Notes under the pieces: generated by a model
Database searches by the model: none
The model's input: only the letters and a program-made list of their open reading frames with translations
Told to the model about the DNA's origin: nothing
Shown here: positions 23,694-35,900 of the stretch, one piece after another
Layout of the letters: every line of letters starts with the position of its first letter
Numbering within the stretch: the first letter of the stretch is position 1
Position numbers and translations under genes: made by a program
DNA from: Chaetoderma sp. LZ-2023a
Taxonomy: Eukaryota; Mollusca; Caudofoveata; Chaetodermatida; Chaetodermatidae
Assembly (NCBI GenBank): GCA_034401795.1
Contig: CM067372.1
Span: 14,669,070 to 14,733,069 of the forward strand
Length of the DNA: 64,000 nt
Direction: 5' to 3'

Positions 23694-26600
23694 GTGTGAA
23701 CATTCTGCTTCTCTGTAATGAACCTGTCCTGTTAGACACGTGTGAACATTCTACTCCTCTGTAATGAACCTGAACTGTTAGACAAGTGTGAACATTCTAC
23801 TCCTCTGTAATGAACCTGTCCTGCTAGACAAGTGTGAACATTCTGCTTCTCTGTAATGAACCTGTCATGTTAGACACGTGTGAACATTCTGCTTCTCTGT
23901 AATGAAGCTGTCCTGTTAGACAAGTGTGAACATTCTACTCCTCTGTAATGAACCTGTCCTGTTAGACAAGTGTGAACATTCTGCCTCTCTGTAATGAACC
24001 TGACCTGTTAGTCAAGTGTGAACATTCTGCTTCTCTGTAATGAACCTGTCCTGTTAGACAAGTGTGAACATTCTGCTTCTCTGTAATGCACCTGACATGT
24101 TAGACACGTGTGAACATTCTGCTTCTCTGTAATGAACCTGACCTGTTAGACACGTGTGAACATTCTACTCCTCCGTAATGAACCTGATCTGTTAGACAAG
24201 TGTAAACATTCTACTCCTCTGTAATGAACGTGTCCTGTTAGACAAGTGTGAACATTCTACTCCTCTATAATGAAGCTGTCCTGTTAGACAAGTGTGAACA
24301 TTCTACTCCTCTGCAATGAACCTGTCCTGTTAGACAAGTGTGAACATTCTGCTTCTCTGTAATGAACCTGTCCTGCTAGACAAGTGTGGACATTCTACTC
24401 CTCTGTAATGAACCTGACCTGTTAGACAAGTGTGAACATTCTACTCCTCTGTAATGAACCTGTCCTGTTAGACAAGTGTGAACATTCTGCCTCTCTGTAA
24501 TGAACCTGACCTGTTAGTCAAGTGTGAACATTCTGCTTCTCTGTAATGAACATGTCCTGTTAGACACGTGTGAACATTCTACTCCTCTGTAATGAACCTG
24601 ACCTGTTAGACACGTGTGAACATTCTACTTCTCTGTAATGCACCTGACATGTTAGACAAGTGTGAACATTCTGCTTCTCTGTAATGAAGCAGACCTGTTA
24701 GACACGTGTGAACATTCTGCTTCTCTGTAATGAATCTGACCTGTTAGACACGTGTGAACATTCTACTTCTCTGTGATGAACCTGACCTGTTAGACAAGTG
24801 TGAACATTCTACTTCTCTGTAATGCACCTGACATGTTAGACAAATGTGAACATTCTGCTTCTCTGTAATGCACCTGACATGTTAGACACGTGTGAACATT
24901 CTGCTTCTCTGTAATGAACCTGACCTGTTAGACACGTGTGAACATTCTGCTTCTCTGTAATGAACCTGTCCTGTTAGACAAGTGTGAACATTCTACTTCT
25001 CTGTAATGAACCTGTCCTGTTAGACAAGTGTGAACATTCTACTTCTCTGTAATGAACCTGTCCTGTTAGACAAATGTGAACATTTTGCTTCTCTGTAATG
25101 CACCTGACATGTTAGACAAGTGTGAACATTCTGCTTCTCTGTAATGAACCTGTCCTGTTAGACACGAGTGACCATTCAGCTTCTCTGTAATGAACCTGAT
25201 CTGTTAGACAAGTGTGAACATTTTGTTTCTCTGTAATGAACCTGACATGACAGACAAGTGTGAACATTCTGCTTCTCAGTAATGAACCTGTCCTGTTATA
25301 CAAGTGTGAAGAGTCTGCTTCTCTGTAATGAACCTGTCCTGTTAGACACGTGTGAACATTCTACTCCTCTGTAATGAACCTGACCTGTTAGACACGTGTG
25401 AACATTCTACTTCTCTGTAATGCACCTGACATGTTAGAGAAGTGTGAACATTCTGCTTCTCTGTAATGAACCTGACCTGTTAGACACGTGTGAACATTCT
25501 GCTTCTCTGTAATGAATCTGACCTGTTAGACACGTGTGAACATTCTACTTCTCTGTAATGAACCTGACCTGTTAGACAAGTGTGAACATTCTACTTCTCT
25601 GTAATGCATCTGACATGTTAGACAAATGTGAACATTCTGCTTCTCTGTAATGCACCTGACATGTTAGACACGTGTGAACGTTCTGCTTCTCTGTAATGAA
25701 CCTGACCTGTTAGACACGTGTGAACATTCTGCTTCTCTGTAATGAACCTGTCCTGTTAGACAAGTGTGAACATTCTACTTCTCTGTAATGCATCTGACAT
25801 GTTAGACACGTGTGAACATTCTGCTTCTCTGTAATGAACCTGACCTGTTAGACACGTGTGAACATTCTGCTTCTCTGTAATGAAGCTGTCCTGTTAGACA
25901 AGTGTGAAGATTCTGCTTCTCTGTAATGAACCTGTCCTGTTAGACACGTGTGAACATTCTACTCCTCTGTAATAAACCTGACCTGTTAGACACGTGTGAA
26001 CATTCTACTTCTCTGTAATGCACCTGACATGTTAGACAAGTGTGGACATTCAACTCCTCTGTAATGAACCTGTCCTGTTAGACAAGTGTGAACATTCTGC
26101 TTCTCTGTAATGAACCTGACCTGTTAGACACGTGTGAACATTCTGCTTCTCTGTAATGAACCTGACCTGTTAGACAAGTGTGAACATTCTACTCCTCTGT
26201 GATGAACATGTCCTGTTAGACAAGTGTGAACATTCTACTCCTCTGTAATGAACCTGAACTGTTAGACACGTGTAAACATTCTACTCCTCTGTAATGAACC
26301 TGTCCTGTTAGACACGTGTGAACATTCTGCTTCTGTGTAATGAACCTGACCTGTTAGACAAGTGTGAACATTCTACTCCTCTGTGATGAACATGTCCTGT
26401 TAGACAAGTGTGAACATTCTACTCCTCTGTAATGAACCTGTCCTGTTAGACAAGTGTGAACATTCTGCTTCTCTGTAATGAACCTGTCCTGTTAGACACG
26501 TGTGAACATTCTACTCCTCTGTAATGAACCTGTCCTGTTAGACACGTGTGAACATTCTGCTTCTCTGTAATGAACATGTCATGTTAGACAAGTGTGAACA

Positions 26601-27432
26601 TTCTGCTTATCTGTAATGAACCTGTCATGTTAGACAAGTGTAAACATTCTGCTTCTCTGTAATGAACCTGTCCTGTTAGACACGTGTGAACATTCTACTC
26701 TTCTGTAATGAACCTGTCCTGTTAGACAAGTGTGAACATTCTGCTTCTCTGTAATGAACGTATCCTGTTAGACAAGTGTGAACATTCTACTCCTCTGTAA
26801 AGAACCTGTCCTGTTAGACACGTGTGAACATTCGGCTTCTCTGTACTGAACCTGTCCTGTTAGAGAAGTGTGATCATTCTACTTCTCTGTGATGAACCTG
26901 ACCTGTTAGACAAGTGTGAACATTATATTCCTCTGTAATGAACCTGTACTGTTAGATAAGTGTGAACATTCTGCTTCTCTGTAATGACCCTGTCCTGTTA
27001 GACAAGTGTGGACATTCAACTCCTCTGTAATGAACCTGTCCTGTTAGACAAGTGTGGACATTCTACTCCTCTGTAATGAACCTGTCCTGTTAGACACGTG
27101 TGAACATTCTGCTTCTCTGTACTGAACCTGACCTGTTAGACAAGTGTGAACATTCTACTCCTCTGTGATGAACATGTCCTGTTAGACAAGTGTGAACATT
27201 CTACTCCTCTGTAATGAACCTGAACTGTTAGACAAGTGTGAACATTCTACTCCTCTGTAATGAACCTGTCCTGTTAGACAAGTGTGAACATTCTGCTTCT
27301 CTGTAATGAACCTGTCATGTTAGACACGTGTGAACATTCTGCTTCTCTGTAATGAAGCTGTCCTGTTAGACAAGTGTGAACATTCTACTCCTCTGTAATG
27401 AACCTGTCCTGTTAGACAAGTGTCAACATTCT
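20797..27432 (+). repeat. 5,060-bp offset repeat (110 monomers), about 1.6 kb per copy
   Basis: About 20,797-22,372 recurs at 25,857-27,432. Checkpoints are GTGGACATTCAAC at 20,983/26,043 and TGATCATTC at 21,811/26,871. Small private changes in the second copy include AATAAAC at about 25,971 and CTCTTCTG at about 26,699. Unrelated HOR material of the 24-25 kb type lies between the two copies, so the block was re-inserted or separated after duplication. Confidence 0.85.
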
Positions 27433-29010
27433 ACTCGTCTGTAATGAACCTGTCCTGTTAGACACGTGTGAACATTCTGCTTCTCTGTAAGGAACCTGAC
27501 TTGTTAGACAAGTGTGAACATTCTGCTTCTCTGTAATGAATCTGACCTGTTAGACACGTGTGAACATTCTACTTCTCTGTGATGAACCTGACCTGTTAGA
27601 CAAGTGTGAACATTCTACTTCTCTGTAATGCACCTGACATGTTAGACAAGTGTGAATATTCTGCTTCTCTGTAATGCACCTGACATGTTAGACACGTGTG
27701 AACATTCTGCTTCTCTGTAATGAACCTGACCTGTTAGACACGTCTGAACATTCTACTCCTCCGTAATGAACCTGATCTGTTAGACAAGTGTAAACATTCT
27801 ACTCCTCTGTAATGAACGTGTCCTGTTAGACAAGTGTGAACATTCTACTCCTCTATAATGAAGCTGTCCTGTTAGACAAGTGTGAACATTCTTCTCCTCT
27901 GCAATGAACCTGTCCTGTTAGACAAGTGTGAACATTCTGCTTCTCTGTAATGAACCTGTCCTGCTAGACAAGTGTGGACATTCTACTCCTCTGTAATGAA
28001 CCTGACCTGTTAGACAAGTGTGAACATTCTACTCCTCTGTAATGAACCTGTCCTGTTAGACAAGTGTGAACATTCTGCCTCTCTGTAATGAACCTGACCT
28101 GTTAGTCAAGTGTGAACATTCTGCTTCTCTGTAATGAACATGTCCTGTTAGACACGTGTGAACATTCTACTACTCTGTAATGAACCTGACCTGTTAGACA
28201 CGTGTGAACATTCTACTTCTCTGTAATGCACCTGACATGTTAGACAAGTGTGAACATTCTGCTTCTCTGTAATGAACCAGACCTGTTAGACACGTGTGAA
28301 CATTCTGCTTCTCTGTAATGAATCTGACCTGTTAGACACGTGTGAACATTCTACTTCTCTGTGATTAACCTGACCTGTTAGACAAGTGTGAACATTCTAC
28401 TTCTCTGTAATGCACCTGACATGTTAGACAAATGTGAACATTCTGCTTCTCTGTAATGCACCTGACATGTTAGACACGTGTGAACATTCTGCTTCTCTGT
28501 AATGAACCTGATCTGTTAGACACGTGTGAACATTCTGCTTCTCTGTAATGAACCTGTCCTGTTAGACAAGTGTGAACATTCTACTTCTCTGTAATGAACC
28601 TGTCCTGTTAGACAAGTGTGAACATTCTACTTCTCTGTAATGAACGTGTCCTGTTAGACAAATGTGAACATTTTGCTTCTCTGTAATGCACCTGACATGT
28701 TAGACAAGTGTGAACATTCTGCTTCTCTGTAATGAACTTGTCATGTTAGACAAGTGTGAACATTCTGCTTCTCTGTAATGAACCTGTCCTGTTAGACACG
28801 AGTGACCATTCAGCTTCTCTGTAATGAACCTGATCTGTTAGACAAGTGTGAACATTTTGTTTCTCTGTAATGAACCTGACATGACAGACAAGTGTGAACA
28901 TTCTGCTTCTCAGTAATGAACCTGTCCTGTTATACAAGTGTGAAGAGTCTGCTTCTCTGTAATGAACCTGTCCTGTTAGACACGTGTGAACATTCTACTC
29001 CTCTGTAATG
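24171..29010 (+). repeat. 3,588/3,634-bp offset repeat (78 then 79 monomers)
   Basis: About 24,171-25,100 matches 27,759-28,690 at 3,588 bp (marker CTCCGTAATG). One extra monomer with AACTTGTCATG in the second copy then shifts the offset to 3,634 bp, and about 25,112-25,400 matches 28,746-29,034. The shared group includes ACGAGTGACCATTCAGC, ATTTTGTTTC and CATGACAGAC, a trio seen nowhere in the left 24 kb. Confidence 0.83.
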
Positions 29011-29033
29011 AACCTGACCTGTTAGACACGTGT

Positions 29034-30616
29034 GAACATTCTACTTCTCTGTAATGCACCTGACATGTTAGACAAGTGTGAACATTCTGCTTCTCTGTAA
29101 TGAACCTGACCTGTTAGACACGTGTGAACATTCTGCTTCTCTGTAATGAATCTGACCTGTTAGACACGTGTGAACATTCTACTTCTCTGTAATGCATCTG
29201 ACATGTTAGACAAATGTGAACATTCTGCTTCTCTGTAATGCACCTGACATGTTAGACACGTGTGAACGTTCTGCTTCTCTGTAATGAACCTGACCTGTTA
29301 GACACGTGTGAACATTCTGCTTCTCTGTAATGAACCTGTCCTGTTAGACAAGTGTGAACATTCTACTTCTCTGTAATGAACCTGTCCTGTTAGACAAGTG
29401 TGAACATTCTACTTCTCTGTAATGAACCTGTCCTGTTAGACAAATGTGAACATTTTGCTTCTCTGTAATGCACCTGACATGTTAGACAAGTGTGAACATT
29501 CTACTCCTCTGTGATGAACATGTCCTGTTAGACAAGTGTGAACATTCTACTCCTCTGTAATGAACCTGAACTGTTAGACAAGTGTGAACATTCTACTCCT
29601 CTGTAATGAACCTGTCCTGTTAGACAAGTGTGAACATTCTGCTTCCCTGTAATGAACCTGTCCTGTTAGACACGTGTGAACATTCTGCTTCTCTGTAATG
29701 AAGCTGTCCTGTTAGACAAGTGTGAACATTCTACTCCTCTGTAATGAACCTGTCCTGTTAGACAAGTGTCAACATTCTACTCGTCTGTAATGAACCTGAC
29801 CTGTTAGACACGTGTGAACATTCTGCTTCGCTGTAAGGAACCTGACATGTTAGACAAGTGTGAACATTCTCCTTCTCTGTAATGAATCTGTCCTGTTAGA
29901 CACGTGCGAACATTCTGCTTCTCTGTAAGGAACCTGACCTGTTAGACAAGTGTGAACATTCTGCTTCTCTGTAAGGAACCGGACCTGTTAGACAAGTGTG
30001 AACATTCTGCTTCTCTGTAATGAACCTGTCCTGTTAGACATGTGTGAACATTCTGCTTCTCTGTAAGGAACCTGACCTGTTAGACAAGTGTGAATATTCT
30101 GCTTCTCTGTAAGGAACCTGACCTGTTAGACAAGTGTGAACATTCTGCTTCTCTATAATGAACCTGATCTGTTAGACAAGTGTGAACATTCTACTCCTCC
30201 GTAATGAACCTGATCTGTTAGACAAGTGTAAACATTCTACTCCTCTGTAATGAACCTGTCCTGTTAGACAAGTGTTAACATTCTACTCCTCTATAATGAA
30301 GCTGTCCTGTTAGACAAGTGTGAACATTCTACTCCTCTTCAATGAACCTGTCCTGTTAGACAAATGTGAACATTCTGCTTCTCTGTAATGAACCTCTCCT
30401 GCTAGACAAGTGTGGACATTCTACTCCTCTGTAATGAACCTGTCCTGTTAGACACGTGTGAACATTCTACTCCTCTGTAATGAACCTGTCATGTTAGACA
30501 AGTGCGAACATTCTGCTCCTCTGTAAGGAACCTGACATGTTAGACAAGTGTGAACATTCTGCTTCTCAGTAATGAACCTGACCTGTTAGACAAGTGTGAA
30601 CATTCTACTCCTCTGT
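29034..30616 (+). repeat. Mosaic block joining right-type and left-type monomers
   Basis: This stretch combines monomers typical of the 25-32 kb blocks (CAAATGTGAAC, ATGCACCTGACATG) with a run otherwise found in the first 12 kb: GTGTCAACATTCTACTCG near 29,768, AACCGGACC at about 29,977, CTCCGTAATG near 30,198 and GTGCGAAC at 30,502. It looks like an inserted or transposed piece of left-domain HOR. I see no non-satellite sequence at its edges. Confidence 0.75.
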
Positions 30617-32830
30617 AATGAACCTGACCTGTTAGACAAGTGTGAACATTCTACTTCTCTGTAATGCACCTGACATGTTAGACAAATGTGAACATTCTGC
30701 TTCTCTATAATGCACCTGACATGTTAGACACGTGTGAACATTCTGCTTCTCGGTAATGAACCTGACCTGTTAGACACGTGTGAACATTCTGCTTCTCTGT
30801 AATGAACCTGTCCTGTTAGACAAGTGTGAACATTCTACTTCTCTGTAATGAACCTGTCCTGTTAGACAAGTGTGAACATTCTACTTCTCTGTAATGAACC
30901 TGTCCTGTTAGACAAATGTGAACATTTTGCTTCTCTGTAATGCACCTGACATGTTAGACAAGTGTGAACATTCTGCTTCTCTGTAATGAACTTGTCATGT
31001 TAGACAAGTGTGAACATTCTGCTTCTCTGTAATGAACCTGTCCTGTTAGACACGAGTGACCATTCAGCTTCTCTGTAATGAACCTGATCTGTTAGACAAG
31101 TGTGAACATTTTGTTTCTCTGTAATGAACCTGACATGACAGACAAGTGTGAACATTCTGCTTCTCAGTAATGAACCTGTCCTGTTATACAAGTGTGAAGA
31201 TTCTGCTTCTCTGTAATGAACCTGTCCTGTTAGACACGTGTGAACATTCTACTCCTCTGTAATGAACCTGACCTGTTAGACACGTGTGAACATTCTACTT
31301 CTCTGTAATGCACCTGACATGTTAGACAAGTGTGAACATTCTGCTTCTCTGTAATGAACCTGACCTGTTAGACACGTGTGAACATTCTGCTTCTCTGTAA
31401 TGAATCTGACCTGTTAGACACGTGTGAACATTCTACTTCTCAGTAATGAACCTGACCTGTTAGACAAGTGTGAACATTCTACTTCTCTGTAATGCACCTG
31501 ACATGTTAGACAAATGTGAACATTCTGCTTCTCTGTAATGCACCTGACATGTTAGACACGTGTGAACATTCTGCTTCTCTGTAATGAACCTGACCTGTTA
31601 GACACGTGTGAACATTCTGCTTCTCTGTAATGAACCTGTCCTGTTAGACAAGTGTGAACATTCTACTTCTCTGTAATGAACCTGTCCTGTTAGACAAGTG
31701 TGAACATTCTACTTCTCTGTAATGAACCTGTCCTGTTAGACAAATGTGAAAATTTGCTTCTCTGTAATGCACCTGACATGTTAGACAAGTGTGAACATTC
31801 TGCTTCTCTGTAATGAACTTGTCATGTTAGACAAGTGTGAACATTCTGCTTCTCTGTAATGAACCTGTCCTGTTAGACACGAGTGACCATTCAGCTTCTC
31901 TGTAATGAACCTGATCTGTTAGACAAGTGTGAACATTTTGTTTCTCTGTAATGAACCTGACATGACAGACAAGTGTGAACATTCTGCTTCTCAGTAATGA
32001 ACCTGTCCTGTTATACAAGTGTGAAGATTCTGCTTCTCTGTAATGAACCTGTCCTGTTAGACACGTGTGAACATTCTACTCCTCTGTAATGAACCTGACC
32101 TGTTAGACACGTGTGAACATTCTACTTCTCTGTAATGCACCTGACATGTTAGACAAGTGTGAACATTCTGCTTCTCTGTAATGAACCTGACCTGTTAGAC
32201 ACGTGTGAACATTCTGCTTCTCTGTAATGAATCTGACCTGTTAGACACGTGTGAACATTCTACTTCTCTGTAATGAACCTGACCTGTTAGACAAGTGTGA
32301 ACATTCTACTTCTCTGTAATGCACCTGACATGTTAGACAAATGTGAACATTCTGCTTCTCTGTAATGCACCTGACATGTTAGACACGTGTGAACATTCTG
32401 CTTCTCTGTAATGAACCTGACCTGTTAGACACGTGTGAACATTCTGCTTCTCTGTAATGAACCTGTCCTGTTAGACAAGTGTGAACATTCTACTTCTCTG
32501 TAATGAACCTGTCCTGTTAGACAAGTGTGAACATTCTACTTCTCTGTAATGAACCTGTCCTGTTAGACAAATGTGAACATTTTGCTTCTCTGTAATGCAC
32601 CTGACATGTTAGACAAGTGTGAACATTCTGCTTCTCTGTAATGAACTTGTCATGTTAGACAAGTGTGAACATTCTGCTTCTCTGTAATGAACCTGTCCTG
32701 TTAGACACGAGTGACCATTCAGCTTCTCTGTAATGAACCTGATCTGTTAGACAAGTGTGAACATTTTGTTTCTCTGTAATGAACCTGACGTGATAGACAA
32801 GTGTGAACATTCTGCTTCTCAGTAATGAAC
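30617..32830 (+). repeat. 828-bp higher-order repeat (18 monomers), about 2.7 copies
   Basis: Unit starts are near 30,617, 31,444 and 32,272. The marker AACTTGTCATG lies at 30,991, 31,818 and 32,646, giving steps of 827 and 828 bp; the missing base is a single deletion near 31,747 (GTGAAAATTTGC). Each unit carries the group ACGAGTGACCATTC, ATTTTGTTTC and a changed TTAGAC junction. In the third copy CATGACAGAC has become CGTGATAGAC. A further 184-bp duplication places AACTTGTAATG at 32,830. Confidence 0.9.
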
Positions 32831-32939
32831 TTGTAATGTTAGACAAGTGTGAACATTCTGCTTCTCTGTAATGAACCTGTCCTGTTAGACACGAGTGACC
32901 ATTCCGCTTCTCTGTAATGAACCTGACCTGTTAGACAAG

Positions 32940-35900
32940 TGTGAACATTCTACTCCTCTGTAATGAACCTAATATGTTAGACAAGTGTGAACATTCTGCT
33001 TCTCTGTAATGAACCTGACCTGTTAGACAAGTGTGAACATTCTGCTTCCCTGTAATGAACCTCTCCTGTTAGACAAGTGTGAACATTTTGCTTCTCTGTA
33101 ATGAACATGTCCTGTTAGACAAGTGTGAACATTCTACTCCTCTGTAATGAACCTGACGATTAGACAAGTGTGAACATTCTGCCTCTCTGTAATGAACCTG
33201 TCCTGCTAGAAAAGTGTGAACATTCTACCCCTCTGTAATGAACCTGTCCTGTTAGACAAGTGTGAACATTCTGCTTCTCTGTAATGAACCTGACCTGTTA
33301 GACAAGTGTGGACTTTCTACTCCTTTGTAATGAACCTGTCCTGTTAGACACGTGTGAACATTCTGCTTCCCTGTAATGAACCTGACCTGTTAGACAAGTG
33401 TGGACATTCTACTCCTTTGTAATGAACCTGTCCTGTTAGACACGTGTGAACATTCTGCGTCTCTGTAATGAACCTGACCTGTTAGGCAAGTGTGAACATT
33501 CTGCTTCTCAGTATTGAACCTGACATGTTAGACACGTGTGAACATTCTGATTTTCTCTAATGAACCTGTCCTGTTAGACACGTGTGAACATTCTGCTTTT
33601 CTCTAATGAATCTGACCTGTTAGACAAGTGTGAACATTCTGCTTCTCTGTAATGAACCTGACCTGTTAGACAAGTCTGAACATTCTGCTTCCCTGTAATG
33701 AACCTCTCCTGTTAGACAAGTGTGAACATTTTGCTTCTCTGTAATGAACATGTCCTGTTAGACAAGTGTGAACATTCTACTCCTCTGTAATGAACCTGAC
33801 GGTTAGACAAGTGTGAACATTCTGCCTCTCTGTAATGAACCTGTCCTGCTAGAAAAGTGTGAACATTGTACCCCTCTGTAATGAACCTGTCCTGTTAGAC
33901 AAGTGTGAACATTCTGCTTCTCTGTAATGAACCTGACCTGTTAGACAAGTGTGGACTTTCTACTCCTTTGTAATGAACCTGTCCTGTTAGACACGTGTGA
34001 ACATTCTGCTTCCCTGTAATGAACCTGACCTGTTAGACAAGTGTGGACATTCTACTCCTTTGTAATGAACCTGTCCTGTTAGACACGTGTGAACATTCTG
34101 CTTTTCTCTAATGAATCTGACCTGTTAGACAAGTGTGAACATTCTGCGTCTCTGTAATGAACCTGACCTGTTAGGCAAGTGTGAACATTCTGCTTCTCAG
34201 TATTGAACCTGACATGTTAGACACGTGTGAACATTCTGCTTTTCTCTAATGAATCTGACTTGTTAGACACGTGTGAACATTCTGCTTCTCTGTAATTAAC
34301 CTGACCTGTTAGACAAGTGTGGACATTCTACTCCTTTGTAATGAACCTGTCCTGTTAGACACGTGTGAACATTCTGCTTTTCTCTAATGAATCTGACGTG
34401 TTAGACAAGTGTGAACTTTCTGCTTCTCAGTAATGAACCTGACCTGTTAGACAAGTGTGAACATTCTGCTTCCCTGTAATGAACCTGTCCTGTTAGACAA
34501 GTGTGAACATTCTGCTTCTCTGTAATGAACCTGACCTGTTAGACAAGTATGAACATTCTGCTTCTCTATAATGAACCTGTCCTGTTAGACAAGTGTGAAC
34601 ATTATGCTTCTCTGTAATGAACCTGTCTTGTTAGACAAGTGTGAACATTCTGCCTCTATGTAATGAACCTGTCTTGTTAGACAAGTGTGATCAGCCTGCC
34701 TCTATGTAATGAACCTGTCCTGTTAGACAACTGTGAACATTCTGCTTCTCTGTAATGAACCTGTCCTGTTAGACAAGTGTGAACATTCTGCTTCTCAGTA
34801 ATGAACCTGACCAGTTAGTCAAGTGTGAACTTTCTGTTTCTCTGTAATGCACCTGTCCTGTTAGACGAGTGTGAACATTCAGCTTCTCTGTAATGAACCT
34901 GAGCAGTTAAACAAGTGTGAACATTCTGCTTCTCTGTAATGAACCTGTCCTGTGAGTCAAGTGTGAACTTTCTGTTTCTCTGTAATTCACCTGTCCTGTT
35001 AGACGAGTGTGAACATTCTACTCCTCTGTAATGAACCTGATCTGTTATACACGTGTGAACATTCTGCTTCTCTGTAATGAACCTGTCCTGTTAGTCAAGT
35101 GTGAACTTTCTGTTTCTCTGTAATGAACCTGACCGGTTAGACAAGTGTGAACATTCTGCTTCTCTGTATTGAACCTGTCCTGTTAGACGAGTGTGAACAT
35201 TCTGCTTCTCTGTAATGAACCTGTCCTGTTAGACAAGTATGAACATTCTGCTTCTCTGTAATGAACCTGATCTGTTATACACGTGTGAACATTCTGCTTC
35301 TCTGTAATGAACCTGTCCTGTTAGTCAAGTGTGAACTTTCTGTTTCTCTGTAATGAACCTGACCGGTTAGACAAGTGTGAACATTCTGCTTCTCTGTATT
35401 GAACCTGTCCTGTTAGACGAGTGTGAACATTCTGCTTCTCTGTAATGAACCTGACCTGTTAGACAAGTATGAACATTCTGCTTCTCTATAATGAACCTGA
35501 CCTGTTAGACAAGTGTGAACATTCTGCTTCTCTGTAATGAACCTGTCCTGTTAGACACGTGTGAACATTCCGCTTCTCTGTAATGAACCTGTCCTGTTAG
35601 TCAAGTGTGAACTTTCTGTTTCTCTGTAATGAACCTGACCGGTTAGACAAGTGTGAACATTCTGCTTCCCTGTATTGAACCTGTCCTGTTAGACGAGTGT
35701 GAACATTCTGCTTCTCTGTAATGAACCTGACCTGTTAGACAAGTATGAACATTCAGCTTCTCTGTAATGAACCTGATCTGTTAGACAAGTGTGAACATTC
35801 TGCTTCTCTGTAATGAACCTGTCCTGTTAGTCAAGTGTGAACTTTCTGTTTCTCTGTAATGCACCTGTCCTGTTAGACGAGTGTGAACATTCTACTCCTC

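Noticed and set aside
25971..25976. AATAAA polyadenylation signal
   Set aside because: It is a single A-for-G change in one monomer (ATGAAC to ATAAAC), with no transcript context.
29034..30616. Possible transposon insertion at the left/right-type boundary
   Set aside because: No terminal repeats, target-site duplication or non-satellite bases are visible; the 46-bp register continues through the block.
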